Source: Cyanobacteria bacterium UBA7753 (GTDB taxonomy: Bacteria; Cyanobacteriota; Vampirovibrionia; Gastranaerophilales; Gastranaerophilaceae). From it: a DNA stretch of 64,000 nucleotides. A program made the translations under genes and the position numbers. Under the pieces are notes generated by a model. The model searched no databases. It was given only the letters and a program-made list of their open reading frames with translations, and was not told the origin of the DNA. The stretch is from assembly GCA_002481545.1 (NCBI GenBank), contig DLEF01000007.1, forward strand, positions 4,990 through 68,989. The letters run 5' to 3'. Numbering within the stretch: position 1 is the first letter of the stretch; each line of letters begins with the position of its first letter. Shown in pieces: positions 43,177 through 51,176 of this stretch.

Positions 43177-44355
43177 ATGACAGAAAATATTGAAACAAAA
43201 AAGAATAAAAAAGCAATAGGGTGGCTCTCATGGGGACACTTTACAAACGATATCTATACGGGTTTCGTTAACCCGATTATGCCGTTTATATCCGCACAAT
43301 TAGGGATATCGCTTGCTGTCGCGACTCTTGTTTTGAGTATTTCAAACATCTTTTCATCGCTATTACAGCCGATATTCGGTTTCTTCGCCGATAACATGTT
43401 AAAGCGTGCCTTCATCTTTTGGGGCTTAATTATGACCTCAACATTTATACCTATGATTCCGATTGCACCAAACGTTTATGTGTTGGTATTATTGGTAATA
43501 TTGGGTAGTTTGGGGAGCAGTTTTTATCATCCGCAATCTTCAGGGTTCGTTAGCAGATTTGCAGGCACGGACGATAAAGGCGCCCGCTGTATGGGCAGAT
43601 TTATCAGTATGGGCTCAATAGGGTTCGCACTCGGTCCGTTAATTGCGACAAGAGTAATTGCCCACGATATGAGCAAAATGCCTTATACATCAATAATCGG
43701 ATTGTTACTCGCAAGTTGTATGTTCCTCTGTGTGCCAAAATTGTCGGACTATTACAAACAGCCGAAACACAAAGATTTTATAAAATCGTTCAAAGTTATT
43801 TTATCAAATAAAACAATGAACCTCCTTATGTTACTTTCTATGATGAAAGTATTGATAACGACAAGTTGCTGTACATTGCTACCGTTCTTATGGAAGAACG
43901 AAATGATGTATTCCCCTGCATATATCGGCAACGCTCTCTGCGCATTCACCCTCGCGGGCGGAATAGGCTCTCTTGTCAGCCGTTCTATTGAGGTTAAATT
44001 CGGCACGAAAAAATTGCTCTATTTCTCAATGATAGCAACCTTGCCGATGATTATTATATTTAACTTTACCTACCAAACTCATCCGATATTCTCGCTTTTA
44101 ATGTTTGTAATAATCGGGTTCACAACAATGTTGGCACAGCCTGTAACAATGCTTATGGGACAAAAATTGTTCCCTGAATATAAGAGCATAGTTGCGGGAT
44201 TTATGAACGGGTTTGCCTGGGGCTTGGTCGGGATTGCGCTATCCTTAATCGGGCTTTGCGCTCAACACTTTGGCATCACAAATGTACTGCTCGTGTTATC
44301 CTTCATCCCTGCAATATTCTCATTTATTATTAAATACCTGCCTGATGAAGAATAA
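43177..44355 (+). CDS. MFS transporter, Fsr (fosmidomycin resistance) family
   Basis: 392 aa, about twelve hydrophobic segments. The Fsr-type features are GHFTNDIYTGFVNPIMPFI at the N-terminus, SLLQPIFGFFADN (motif A region), and GSLGSSFYHPQSSGFVSRFAG, matching the Fsr consensus G-x-G-x-x-x-FHPES. Fsr proteins are drug/proton antiporters at the inner membrane, but many homologues have unknown natural substrates. A permissive alternative is a general sugar or aromatic exporter. Confidence 0.87.
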   Translation: MTENIETKKNKKAIGWLSWGHFTNDIYTGFVNPIMPFISAQLGISLAVATLVLSISNIFSSLLQPIFGFFADNMLKRAFIFWGLIMTSTFIPMIPIAPNVYVLVLLVILGSLGSSFYHPQSSGFVSRFAGTDDKGARCMGRFISMGSIGFALGPLIATRVIAHDMSKMPYTSIIGLLLASCMFLCVPKLSDYYKQPKHKDFIKSFKVILSNKTMNLLMLLSMMKVLITTSCCTLLPFLWKNEMMYSPAYIGNALCAFTLAGGIGSLVSRSIEVKFGTKKLLYFSMIATLPMIIIFNFTYQTHPIFSLLMFVIIGFTTMLAQPVTMLMGQKLFPEYKSIVAGFMNGFAWGLVGIALSLIGLCAQHFGITNVLLVLSFIPAIFSFIIKYLPDEE

Positions 44356-44447
44356 AGGTTATATAAGCAAGATTAAAATAAGAACTTAAAAAGATTTAAA
44401 ATTATGATTTAAGGTTAGTTTGAATTGAAATATATAGAAAAGTCAGC

Positions 44448-44491
44448 TGGATTGCCACGACAGTCAAGCCTTTGACTGTCTCGCAATGACA
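44448..44491. repeat. Dispersed repeat GGATTGCCACG ... CTCGCAATGACA
   Basis: The inner GACAGTCAA/TTGACTGTC stem (44459-44467 with 44472-44480) and flanking GGATTGCCAC/GCAATGACA arms form a palindromic intergenic element of a type widespread in bacteria. A single copy in this window. Confidence 0.7.
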
Positions 44492-44522
44492 CCCAAATTA
44501 ACGTTTTATTTCATTTATTTCA

Positions 44523-45632
44523 CTATTTATCAAAATATTTTTCGTTCAAAATATTTACGGTTTTGTTATATTTTTTATCAACTTTTGTAGTCTTTGAGTG
44601 CTCAATCGCATACAAAAACAGTTGCGAATGTTCCGGCTTGCCTGAAAGAAACGCAGGAGAATTAGCAACATCAACTCTTGCAGGGATAATAAGACCGTCT
44701 GCGGTCATTTTCTCTATATTTTGTTTTGAAGCAAGATACAAAACAAACTTTAGAGCCTCTTTTTTGTGCTTTGAAGCCTTGCTTATTGCCCAGCCTGACG
44801 CGTCGGAAGGAGCAGTGCAATCGGGGAAATTCACGACATCCCATCTGAAAGTTGAACTTTCTCTGTATTTTGGGGTTAACCATCTCCCCGACAAGTGCAT
44901 TGCGGTTTTTTGTTTAAGAAACATTTGCGCAAGAGTTAAACTCCCAACCTCGGAGGGCGTCGGAGCATAATGACTCTTAAACGCAAGCCCTTTATAAAAA
45001 CTAATGCCATCCTTAAACTCTTTTGAATCTGATTGTAATACATCATTTGCCCCATTTAAAAAATATCCGATATAAGGCAAAGCGTAATATATATCAGGCT
45101 CGTAGCTGATACCAAATGTATTTTTATTAGTCAATTTTTTTGAAATATTTTCCAAATCCGCGAGTGTCCAATCCCTGCTAGGATATTTTACTCCGCATTT
45201 GTCAAACAAATCCTTGTTATAATAAATCATCAAAACGGAAATATCTCTCGGCACCGCATAGACTTTGCCATCAACACTCAGTGCCTCAACGCCCTGTTTG
45301 AAATACGTTTTTTTGTCTATTACATCCGACAAATCCGCAAGCCTGTTTGAATATACTGGCAGATTAAGATTGTTTATAAATATAACGTCAGGTTCCAAGT
45401 TTGACGCAAATAGAAGGTGTATTTTTTGAAAATAGTTTTGCGGGATGTGTTGCAAATTCACCTTGATATCGGGGTTTTCTTTTTCAAAATCAGAGATTAT
45501 GGGCTTTAAAATACTCATCTCCGAGGCAGAACCCCAAGTTGAAAACGTGATATTAGTAACGGATTTATCCTTATTTCCGCACCCCGTCAAAAACAGGCAC
45601 AACAAACATATCGTAAAAAAACGTTTCATCAT
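44523..45632 (-). CDS. Extracellular solute-binding lipoprotein (sugar ABC importer)
   Basis: 369 aa. Lipoprotein signal: MMKRFFTICLLCLFLTGC with the lipidated Cys18. The fold is family 1 (MalE/UgpB-like): ITFSTWGSASEMSILKPII, VDGKVYAVPRDISVLMIYYNKDLFDKCG, SGRWLTPKYRESSTFRWDVVNFP, and WAISKASKHKKEALKFVLYL. It captures oligosaccharide-type ligands for an ABC importer. No permeases are nearby; the ATPase at 36572 is the only candidate partner in the window. It overlaps the AMIN-like gene by four bases (ATGA), so it is translationally coupled to that envelope protein. Confidence 0.9.
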   Translation of the reverse strand: MMKRFFTICLLCLFLTGCGNKDKSVTNITFSTWGSASEMSILKPIISDFEKENPDIKVNLQHIPQNYFQKIHLLFASNLEPDVIFINNLNLPVYSNRLADLSDVIDKKTYFKQGVEALSVDGKVYAVPRDISVLMIYYNKDLFDKCGVKYPSRDWTLADLENISKKLTNKNTFGISYEPDIYYALPYIGYFLNGANDVLQSDSKEFKDGISFYKGLAFKSHYAPTPSEVGSLTLAQMFLKQKTAMHLSGRWLTPKYRESSTFRWDVVNFPDCTAPSDASGWAISKASKHKKEALKFVLYLASKQNIEKMTADGLIIPARVDVANSPAFLSGKPEHSQLFLYAIEHSKTTKVDKKYNKTVNILNEKYFDK

Positions 45633-47740
45633 AAGTCAAGCAGCCTGCTCATTGAAGTATCCGAGACTTCAACAACCATCTTGTTTTTGCCTACTCTAAC
45701 GATATATCTTGTTGCATTATCGGTCTTTTCGGTTTCTTTTAAATAAATCTTATCTTCGACAACGTTATTGAATTTTTTGAGCACGAAGTAATCATCGTCA
45801 ATATGTCCTACAAGAGAGGAGAAGTTGTCGTAATTAACGAGGTAAATACCTGCGTGGTCGTTGAGTTTTACCTCTGTCAACATAGTTAAATCATCCGTGT
45901 CATCATCAGTTGTTTGTTCTTGCGGTTTTTCAGTCTCTTTCGCAACATTTTGGACAGGTTCAGGTGCTTTCGCAACAAGCGCAGGTTCAACGATTTGAGG
46001 TTCCTGCGGAGCCGTGATTTGAGGTTCTTCCTCTTCCGTATCGTCTGACATATAATCGAAGATTTCATCTGCAGGCGATTGTTCTGGCAACCCGTTTGCG
46101 CTGTTATTTTGCGCCATTGTCTGCATTGCTAATTCGTCAAAGAAGTCTTTATCATCAATATTGCTAAAGTCTGACAAATATCCGTCAGGATTATATTGAT
46201 TTTCTTGCGGAGCAGCCGTTTCAGGAACAGATAATTCCGCAGGTTTGTCAATAAGTTCTTCGGTTTGCGCATTGTCAACAACAGGTGTTTCAGGAACCTG
46301 TGTATTATTTTCTACAGGCTCTGTCGGAGCTGCAGGCTGTTCTGTAGGGATATTGTCCTGAACAGGTGCGACATTGTTTTGTGACATTTCCTGTATTGTT
46401 TGTGAAACATCCTCACTTGCTGTTTGTGCGTTGTTTGAAAAATCGTGTTCAAAATCTTCATCAACATAATCGTTGTTGAAGGTTTCATCACCTGTGGCAG
46501 GCTCTGCGTCAGGAGTTTTAAAATCGTTTGAATATTGATTTTCAGTTTCTGCCTTGTTGAGCATATCATCAAAGCTTGTGTATGCTGCAGGCTCTTCCGG
46601 TTCAGGCAAGGTCGGCTCTTGAGGAGCAGGCTCCGTATAATCGCCCTGTCCGAGAGGTTTGTTGCTCGGAATATAGGTGTTACCGCCGACTTCGGGTTCT
46701 TCATGCCTGAAGTTTCTCTCGATTTTCTTGTTAATCTTTTTGTCTAACGCAAGGATAATCATAATAACGATTATCGGGAACGTTATTGCGCCTGCAAGCA
46801 ACAAGAGTTTCCAAATTCCGAGTTGTGCAAAATCAAAGCTGTGCTTATTTGGTTTCGGCTTATCCAAGCCCCTTTGTTGTCTTTTCTTGAGTCTTGCAAG
46901 TCGTTTTTCGTGTCTTTCTTTTTCGATTTTTACATCGTTTTCTTGAATTTCCTTGTTTAAAATAGCATCGTTGGAATTGTCAACCAACGGAGCATTTGTA
47001 TTTGTTTTAACCTCGTGTTCAAGTACATCTATCGGTTTTTGTGCAGGTTTAGCCGCAATCTTCTTTGTAGAAACCGCAGGTTTTGTTACAGGTTTCGGAG
47101 TCGGTTTTGCAGCTTGCTTAACAGGCTTAACCTCAGGTCTTGTCGCTTTTTTAAGCGGGTTAACAAAATGTTTTTGATTGTTGGAGGCTGTCTTAACCGT
47201 AGTCGGTTTCTTTTCAGCCGGTTTTTGTGTTGTTGGTTTTGTTGCAGATTTTACTGCATGTTGAGTGGTATTTTTAGCGACAGCAATCTTAGCGGATTTA
47301 GCTTTTGTATCCGCAGGATGAGTGGTGTGTTTTGACGTTGCGAGCTGTTGAGTTCTCGGGACAACGTTTATTGCGTGGTCACTGGTTATGGTAATTTTTG
47401 TATAGCCTTTGCCTCCGCTTACGGCTTGAGTGTTAACGGTGACGTTAGAGACCGAGCCCGAAACATTGTTCATCTTAGGCGCCCCGCGAAGGGAGCTTTT
47501 GGTTTCAGGCATCAGGATAACGTATTTGTTGTTAGCTTTTTTGTTCACAACAACAGGTTCCGTGTAAGGTCTGTCGGTGTAAATCATTACTTTGACTGCA
47601 TTACCGGATTCCTTGTTGACTCTTACGTCAACAACGTTATTCTTATATGAATCAGCAAAAGCAAGACTCGTTGTCATTAACGATGCCAGCAACAATGCTG
47701 ATAATTTCTTTTTCCCGTTAGTTCCACTCATCATATTCAT
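45629..47740 (-). CDS. AMIN-like single-span membrane protein with acidic cytoplasmic tail (FimV/HubP-like layout)
   Basis: About 703 aa from the ATG at 47740. Signal-anchor MNMMSGTNGKKKLSALLLASLMTTSLAFA. A beta-rich AMIN-like part follows (NVVDVRVNKESGNAVKVMIYTDRPYTEP, ~30-140), then a Lys/Pro/Thr-rich stretch (TKPTTQKPAEKKPTT), one transmembrane helix (IWKLLLLAGAITFPIIVIMII, ~340), and an acidic Glu/Pro/Asn cytoplasmic region to a folded end (GIYLVNYDNFSSLVGHIDD). The layout is reminiscent of FimV/HubP polar landmark proteins; AMIN domains bind peptidoglycan. Function is inferred. A -10 TAAAAT (47739-47744) sits at the start, so the true start may be an ATG at 47734 or 47731, leaderless. 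Confidence 0.8.
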   Translation of the reverse strand: MNMMSGTNGKKKLSALLLASLMTTSLAFADSYKNNVVDVRVNKESGNAVKVMIYTDRPYTEPVVVNKKANNKYVILMPETKSSLRGAPKMNNVSGSVSNVTVNTQAVSGGKGYTKITITSDHAINVVPRTQQLATSKHTTHPADTKAKSAKIAVAKNTTQHAVKSATKPTTQKPAEKKPTTVKTASNNQKHFVNPLKKATRPEVKPVKQAAKPTPKPVTKPAVSTKKIAAKPAQKPIDVLEHEVKTNTNAPLVDNSNDAILNKEIQENDVKIEKERHEKRLARLKKRQQRGLDKPKPNKHSFDFAQLGIWKLLLLAGAITFPIIVIMIILALDKKINKKIERNFRHEEPEVGGNTYIPSNKPLGQGDYTEPAPQEPTLPEPEEPAAYTSFDDMLNKAETENQYSNDFKTPDAEPATGDETFNNDYVDEDFEHDFSNNAQTASEDVSQTIQEMSQNNVAPVQDNIPTEQPAAPTEPVENNTQVPETPVVDNAQTEELIDKPAELSVPETAAPQENQYNPDGYLSDFSNIDDKDFFDELAMQTMAQNNSANGLPEQSPADEIFDYMSDDTEEEEPQITAPQEPQIVEPALVAKAPEPVQNVAKETEKPQEQTTDDDTDDLTMLTEVKLNDHAGIYLVNYDNFSSLVGHIDDDYFVLKKFNNVVEDKIYLKETEKTDNATRYIVRVGKNKMVVEVSDTSMSRLLDL

Positions 47741-47767
47741 TTTAGCACATATATCAATTGTGTACAA

Positions 47768-48036
47768 TTGTAAAGTTTTTTTTGAAGTGTGAAATCATAC
47801 AAATAGTGTAGACTTTATATAAGTGTAAGAAGAAAATGAGTAACAACTCAAAAGGAGCTAAAATGATTGACACATGTTAAAGCAATGCCTAACGGCTACA
47901 TAACTTGCGGGAGACAGAAATAAAATCAGAGAAAAGATAAAGAAATAAATAGAGAAGAAGAAATAAAAACAAAGAGAAAGACTAGTTTAGAGGTAACAAA
48001 AACAACAAATAAGAAGAAACACAGGAGCTTTATAAA
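47768..48036 (+). other. Leader region with purine-rich tract and micro-ORF
   Basis: Before the EF-hand gene: a 14-codon ORF at 47836-47880 (MSNNSKGAKMIDTC), with AAGAAG before its ATG and AAAGGAG just before an internal ATG. The next ~110 bases (47918-48030) are strikingly purine-rich with only scattered pyrimidines, then CAGGAG before the EF-hand ATG. A leader for post-transcriptional control is possible. Confidence 0.4.
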
Positions 48037-48327
48037 ATGAACGTATTAACAAGATACGCATTTATCTCTACATACAATGCAGAAAAATTGACAAAACAAC
48101 AAGCAACAACAAACAATATCGGCAGTGTAGATTTCTCAAAATGCGATAAAGACGGCGACGGAGAAATTTCACTGGATGAAATTTTAGCAAATCAAGATGT
48201 TTGCGACAAACTGATGAAGGCTATTCAAGCAAAGATTGATAAGAACAGCAATGAACAGGCAAGCCTGAAAGCACAACAGGCGAAAGCAGAGCAAACATCT
48301 GAAAAACAATTTGAATTAGCAGCATAA
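48037..48327 (+). CDS. Small EF-hand protein
   Basis: 96 aa. One canonical EF-hand loop, D37-K-D-G-D-G-E-I-S-L-D-E48, with all calcium-ligand positions filled. Helical Lys/Gln-rich tail (AKIDKNSNEQASLKAQQAKAEQ). No signal peptide. Small EF-hand proteins recur in this lineage; partner unknown. Preceded by CACAGGAGCTTTATAAA. Confidence 0.8.
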   Translation: MNVLTRYAFISTYNAEKLTKQQATTNNIGSVDFSKCDKDGDGEISLDEILANQDVCDKLMKAIQAKIDKNSNEQASLKAQQAKAEQTSEKQFELAA

Positions 48328-48420
48328 TTGCACCAAATATTCAACTATCAAAAAAGTAAAAAGCAAACCTTCGAGGTAATTGGTTTGTGGCGTGATTAAA
48401 TTATTAGGAAAAATTTAAAA

Positions 48421-48449
48421 GAAACTGTCCGACGGGCAGTTTCTTTTTT
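48421..48449 (+). terminator. Rho-independent terminator of the EF-hand gene, first of two near-identical copies
   Basis: GAAACTGTCC (48421-48430) and GGGCAGTTTC (48434-48443) around GAC, then TTTTTTA. The same hairpin with one base more recurs at 48818-48847, on the far side of the type I toxin-antitoxin candidate. Confidence 0.88.
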
Positions 48450-48509
48450 AGTTACAATATTATGATTGAATAAAACCGTCTTATTTTTAATATCAATAGT
48501 GTTATACAC

Positions 48510-48538
48510 TTGTAATATTTGGGAACATAAGTTATAAT
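48510..48538 (+). promoter_or_regulatory. Promoter of the candidate antitoxin RNA
   Basis: TTGTAA (48510-48515), 17-base spacer, TATAAT (48533-48538). Predicted start near 48545. Confidence 0.65.
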
Positions 48539-48544
48539 AAAATC

Positions 48545-48626
48545 ACAGGGTGGTAGTTCTCCTAAACTACCAATAGCCCTTAGAAGTCTAGCGGTTCTTA
48601 TCTTTTGAGGTAAGAACCGTTTCTTA
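48545..48626 (+). ncRNA. Candidate antisense antitoxin RNA (par RNA II-like)
   Basis: About 80 bases from the predicted start at 48545 to the terminator 48592-48626. First hairpin GGTAGTT/AACTACC (48552-48558 with 48565-48571, CTCCTA loop). The segment GAAGTCTA (48583-48590) is repeated in direct orientation at 48710-48717, in the 5' leader of the opposing mRNA, so the RNAs could base-pair there as well as over the shared terminator. This is the par/Fst layout. Expression is inferred. Confidence 0.5.
48592..48626. terminator. Bidirectional terminator shared by sense and antisense RNAs
   Basis: CGGTTCTTA (48592-48600) and TAAGAACCG (48611-48619) with a 10-base loop; T-rich tail on the plus strand. 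It overlaps the last codons and the stop of the 26-aa ORF on the minus strand. Confidence 0.75.
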
Positions 48627-48678
48627 ATATGTATAAAATCATAAAGATTAGTAATAAACTAACATTGAATTTATCCAT
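48598..48678 (-). CDS. 26-aa hydrophobic peptide, candidate type I toxin
   Basis: ATG at 48678 follows AAAGGAGG. Peptide MDKFNVSLLLIFMILYILRN then a charged tail GSYLKR. A single hydrophobic helix with a basic end is the usual form of type I toxins (Fst/Ldr/Ibs-like), though it matches none in sequence. Its mRNA would start near 48767 (minus promoter, TAGACA-17-TAAACT). ACCTCC (48726-48731 complement) in the leader is complementary to the GGAGGT of the ribosome-binding site, so the leader can sequester it. The 3' end overlaps the antisense RNA. Toxicity is inferred from layout. Confidence 0.5.
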   Translation of the reverse strand: MDKFNVSLLLIFMILYILRNGSYLKR

Positions 48679-48773
48679 ACAGACCTCCTTTCTAGTCGGT
48701 CCTTTACCCGAAGTCTATAACAATTGGAGGTTAGGTTTCCTTTTGAAAAGAGCTATCTTTACCTTGCGTTTAT

Positions 48774-48802
48774 AGTTTAACATATTTTCTGCAGTTTGTC
48801 TA
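48774..48802 (-). promoter_or_regulatory. Promoter of the 26-aa peptide mRNA
   Basis: On the minus strand TAGACA (48797-48802), 17-base spacer, TAAACT (48774-48779) with a TG one base upstream. Predicted start near 48767, leader about 90 bases. Confidence 0.6.
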
Positions 48803-48817
48803 ATGTATATTATAAAA

Positions 48818-48847
48818 GAAACTGTCCGATGGGGCAGTTTCTTTTTT
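48818..48847 (+). terminator. Second copy of the EF-hand terminator hairpin
   Basis: GAAACTGTCC (48818-48827) and GGGCAGTTTC (48832-48841), then TTTTTT. Nearly identical to 48421-48449, including the preceding AAAA and following AGT. No plus-strand gene ends here, so the hairpin is orphaned and marks a duplication. Confidence 0.8.
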
Positions 48848-48866
48848 AGTGTTTCTTTCTATTATA

Positions 48867-48909
48867 TTGAAATTGTTAATACAATGTGTTACAATATTAA
48901 TACAATGTG
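48867..48909 (+). promoter_or_regulatory. relB-yafQ promoter with two 13-bp direct repeats (operator)
   Basis: TTGAAA (48867-48872), 17-base spacer, TACAAT (48890-48895). TTAATACAATGTG occurs at 48876-48888 and 48897-48909, exactly 21 bp apart (two helical turns), covering spacer and -10 region. This fits cooperative binding of RelB/DinJ dimers and autoregulation. Confidence 0.7.
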
Positions 48910-48936
48910 ATATCAATATAACAAGGATTTTCAAAA

Positions 48937-49206
48937 ATGGCACAATCAAATATAAGTATAAGAGTAGACAAAAATCTAAAAGAACAATTTGACAAAATCT
49001 GTGATGAATTGGGTTTCACTATGACGACAGCAATAAACATGTTTTTAAGAAAAGTCGTCAGAGAACGTGGAATCCCGTTTGCCTTATCTCTAAATGATTA
49101 TAACGAAGAAACCCGCAAGGTTATTGAACAAACGGAACAAGGGAAAGGACTTGTCGGACCGTTCAATAATATGGAAGACCTAAAAAAATCATTAGAGGAA
49201 GACTAG
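48937..49206 (+). CDS. RelB/DinJ-family antitoxin
   Basis: 89 aa. The N-terminal ribbon-helix-helix is clear: ISIRVDKNLKEQFDKICDELGFTMTTAINMFLRKVVRERGIPF, the DinJ signature. The C-terminal half is the toxin-wrapping segment. It is a neutraliser and autorepressor. AAGGA precedes the ATG. Co-transcribed with the adjacent yafQ frame, which begins one base after the stop. The antitoxin is intact while its partner has an internal stop. Confidence 0.92.
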   Translation: MAQSNISIRVDKNLKEQFDKICDELGFTMTTAINMFLRKVVRERGIPFALSLNDYNEETRKVIEQTEQGKGLVGPFNNMEDLKKSLEED

Positions 49207-49207
49207 G

Positions 49208-49480
49208 ATGTTGAATATATATTATTCCACCAAAATAAAAAAAGATTTAAAATTATTAAAGAAGAGGAAGTATAATATAGAAAGTTTTTGGGCAGTTGTC
49301 GAATTATTGGCTAATAATAAGGCATTGCCACAAAAATATTTAGACCATTCTTTGAGCGGGAATTATGCAGGATATCAAGAATGCCATATTGAACCTGATT
49401 GGTTGTTGATATATAAAATAACCAATGACTAACTAACTTTAATATTATCCAGAACAGGTTCACACAGCGATTTATTTTAG
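49208..49480 (+). pseudogene. YafQ-family toxin (mRNA interferase), interrupted by an in-frame TAA
   Basis: The frame encodes NIYYSTKIKKDLKLLKK, ALPQKYLDHSLSGNYAGYQECHIEPDWLLIYK, matching the YafQ consensus (PxKYxDH-L-G---G--ECHIEPDWLLIY). A TAA at 49430-49432 stops it after ITND. The frame then continues without further stops as [15 protein letters not shown] and ends with TAG at 49478-49480, exactly the family C-terminus that carries the last catalytic His. So one nonsense codon removes the essential last strand. Inactivated, or rescued by readthrough. The normal end overlaps the rmlA 3' end by nine bases. Confidence 0.9.
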
Positions 49481-50341
49481 ATTTTTAATATACGAAAAAT
49501 ACTCATTATTTTTATATTGTTCTGTTTCTTGTTGGATTTGTTGTTTTGTCAAAAATCCGACGCGATAAGCAACTTCTTCCAAGCACGCTATTTTAATTCC
49601 TTGGTTTTCCTCAATTGTTTCGACATACTGGCTTGCCCTCAAAAGAGAACTGTGCGTCCCCGTATCGAGCCAAGCGAACCCACGTCCGAATAATTCAACA
49701 TTCAGTTTATTTTTCTCAAGATAAATTTTGTTTAAATCGGTAATCTCTAATTCACCTCTTGCGGATGGTTTTAAATTCTTTGCATACTCAACGACTTTGT
49801 TGTCATAAAAATACAAACCTGTTACCGCATAATTTGATTTAGGCTCTTTTGGTTTTTCTTCAATAGAGATAACTTTGCCGTCCTTGTCAAATTCAACAAC
49901 ACCAAATCTTTCGGGATCTTTAACGGGATAGCCGAAAACAGTTGCTTCGCCGTTTTCTTGAGCATCTTTTGCAGCTTTCTTCAACATCCCCGAGAACCCC
50001 GGACCATAGAAGATATTATCGCCTAAAATCATTGCAACCGAATCGTCTCCGATAAACTCTTCTCCAAGGATAAACGCTTGCGCAAGCCCTTCCGGTTTTG
50101 GCTGAACCTTGTATGAAAAATGCACGCCGAATTGGGAGCCGTCGCCCAAAAGTTTTTCAAAATTCGGGATATCGTGAGGGGTGGAAATAATCAGAATTTC
50201 TCTTATCCCTGCAAGCATTAAAACAGATATAGGATAATAAACCATAGGTTTATCATAAACCGGCAAAAGTTGTTTTGATACAACCATTGTACTCGGATAT
50301 AACCTTGTTCCGCTGCCGCCTGCAAGTACAATTCCCTTCAT
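49472..50341 (-). CDS. rmlA: Glucose-1-phosphate thymidylyltransferase
   Basis: 289 aa. Makes dTDP-glucose. [31 protein letters not shown] (nucleotide loop and sugar-binding Lys), [32 protein letters not shown] (metal site), and the C-terminal ITDLNKIYL and [11 protein letters not shown]. Typical length. Last gene of the rmlC-rmlB-rmlD-rmlA unit, one base after rmlD. Confidence 0.97.
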   Translation of the reverse strand: MKGIVLAGGSGTRLYPSTMVVSKQLLPVYDKPMVYYPISVLMLAGIREILIISTPHDIPNFEKLLGDGSQFGVHFSYKVQPKPEGLAQAFILGEEFIGDDSVAMILGDNIFYGPGFSGMLKKAAKDAQENGEATVFGYPVKDPERFGVVEFDKDGKVISIEEKPKEPKSNYAVTGLYFYDNKVVEYAKNLKPSARGELEITDLNKIYLEKNKLNVELFGRGFAWLDTGTHSSLLRASQYVETIEENQGIKIACLEEVAYRVGFLTKQQIQQETEQYKNNEYFSYIKNLK

Positions 50342-50342
50342 C

Positions 50343-51176
50343 TTATACCTCTTTCCTTAATTTTATATAATCCGCCAGAGCATCCTCCCAGTTTCTGCAA
50401 ATCCCGTGGTTATCCATAACACTGTAAGACGGTCTTTTCGCAGGTCTGGGAAATTCCTCCGTTGTGCAAGGGTTTAAATTAACCTTCAACCCGCTAAGTT
50501 CAAACATTTTCTTTGCAAACCCGTACCAACTTGTCTTTCCGCTACCGCATACATGATAAGTTCCGAACGGAGCCTGTTCGCCGAGGAGCTTTATTATTCC
50601 GTTTGACAGCTCCACGGTCCACGTAGGACAGCCAACCTGATCATCAACAACTTTTACTTCAGGTCTGTCAGCTAGCGATATCATTGTTTCTACAAAATTT
50701 TTGCCGTGGATACCATATAACCAACTTGTACGAGTTATATAATGTTTTTTACAGTATTTGCGGACAGCCTCTTCCCCTTCCCATTTTGTTAAACCGTAGT
50801 TGTTAAGAGGGGCGGTTTTGTCTGTCGGCTCATAAGGTTTCGTACCATTTCCTGCAAATACATAATCAGTAGAGATATAAACAAGTGTTGCGCCAATTTT
50901 TCCGCAAGTTTTTGCAATATTTTCGGTACCGTTAGCGTTGATTTTTCTTGCGGTTGCTAAATCTTCTTCCGCTTTATCAACATTGGTATAAGCGGCACAA
51001 TGGATTACGATATCCGGCGTTTCTTTTTGTAAAACGGTTTCAACCATATCAGGGTTGGTTATATCCAAAGTTTGAACATCGGTTCTTATGACATCATAGC
51101 CGTTTTTCTCTAAGATAGGGCACAAGTCCTGTCCGAGCATACCGTTTGCACCTGTCACCAATACCTTTTTATGCAT
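50343..51176 (-). CDS. rmlD: dTDP-4-dehydrorhamnose reductase
   Basis: 277 aa from the ATG at 51176; an upstream TTG at 51182 is too close to the AAGGAG site. Rossmann [12 protein letters not shown], catalytic ISTDYVFAG and YGLTKWEGE (YxxxK). The final step of dTDP-L-rhamnose synthesis. Its start overlaps the rmlB stop, implying coupled translation. Confidence 0.95.
   Translation of the reverse strand: MHKKVLVTGANGMLGQDLCPILEKNGYDVIRTDVQTLDITNPDMVETVLQKETPDIVIHCAAYTNVDKAEEDLATARKINANGTENIAKTCGKIGATLVYISTDYVFAGNGTKPYEPTDKTAPLNNYGLTKWEGEEAVRKYCKKHYITRTSWLYGIHGKNFVETMISLADRPEVKVVDDQVGCPTWTVELSNGIIKLLGEQAPFGTYHVCGSGKTSWYGFAKKMFELSGLKVNLNPCTTEEFPRPAKRPSYSVMDNHGICRNWEDALADYIKLRKEV

Noticed and set aside
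46312..47335. ORFs of 60-130 aa in other frames of the AMIN-like gene
   Set aside because: Low-complexity shadow frames produced by biased codon content of the acidic and Lys/Pro-rich regions.
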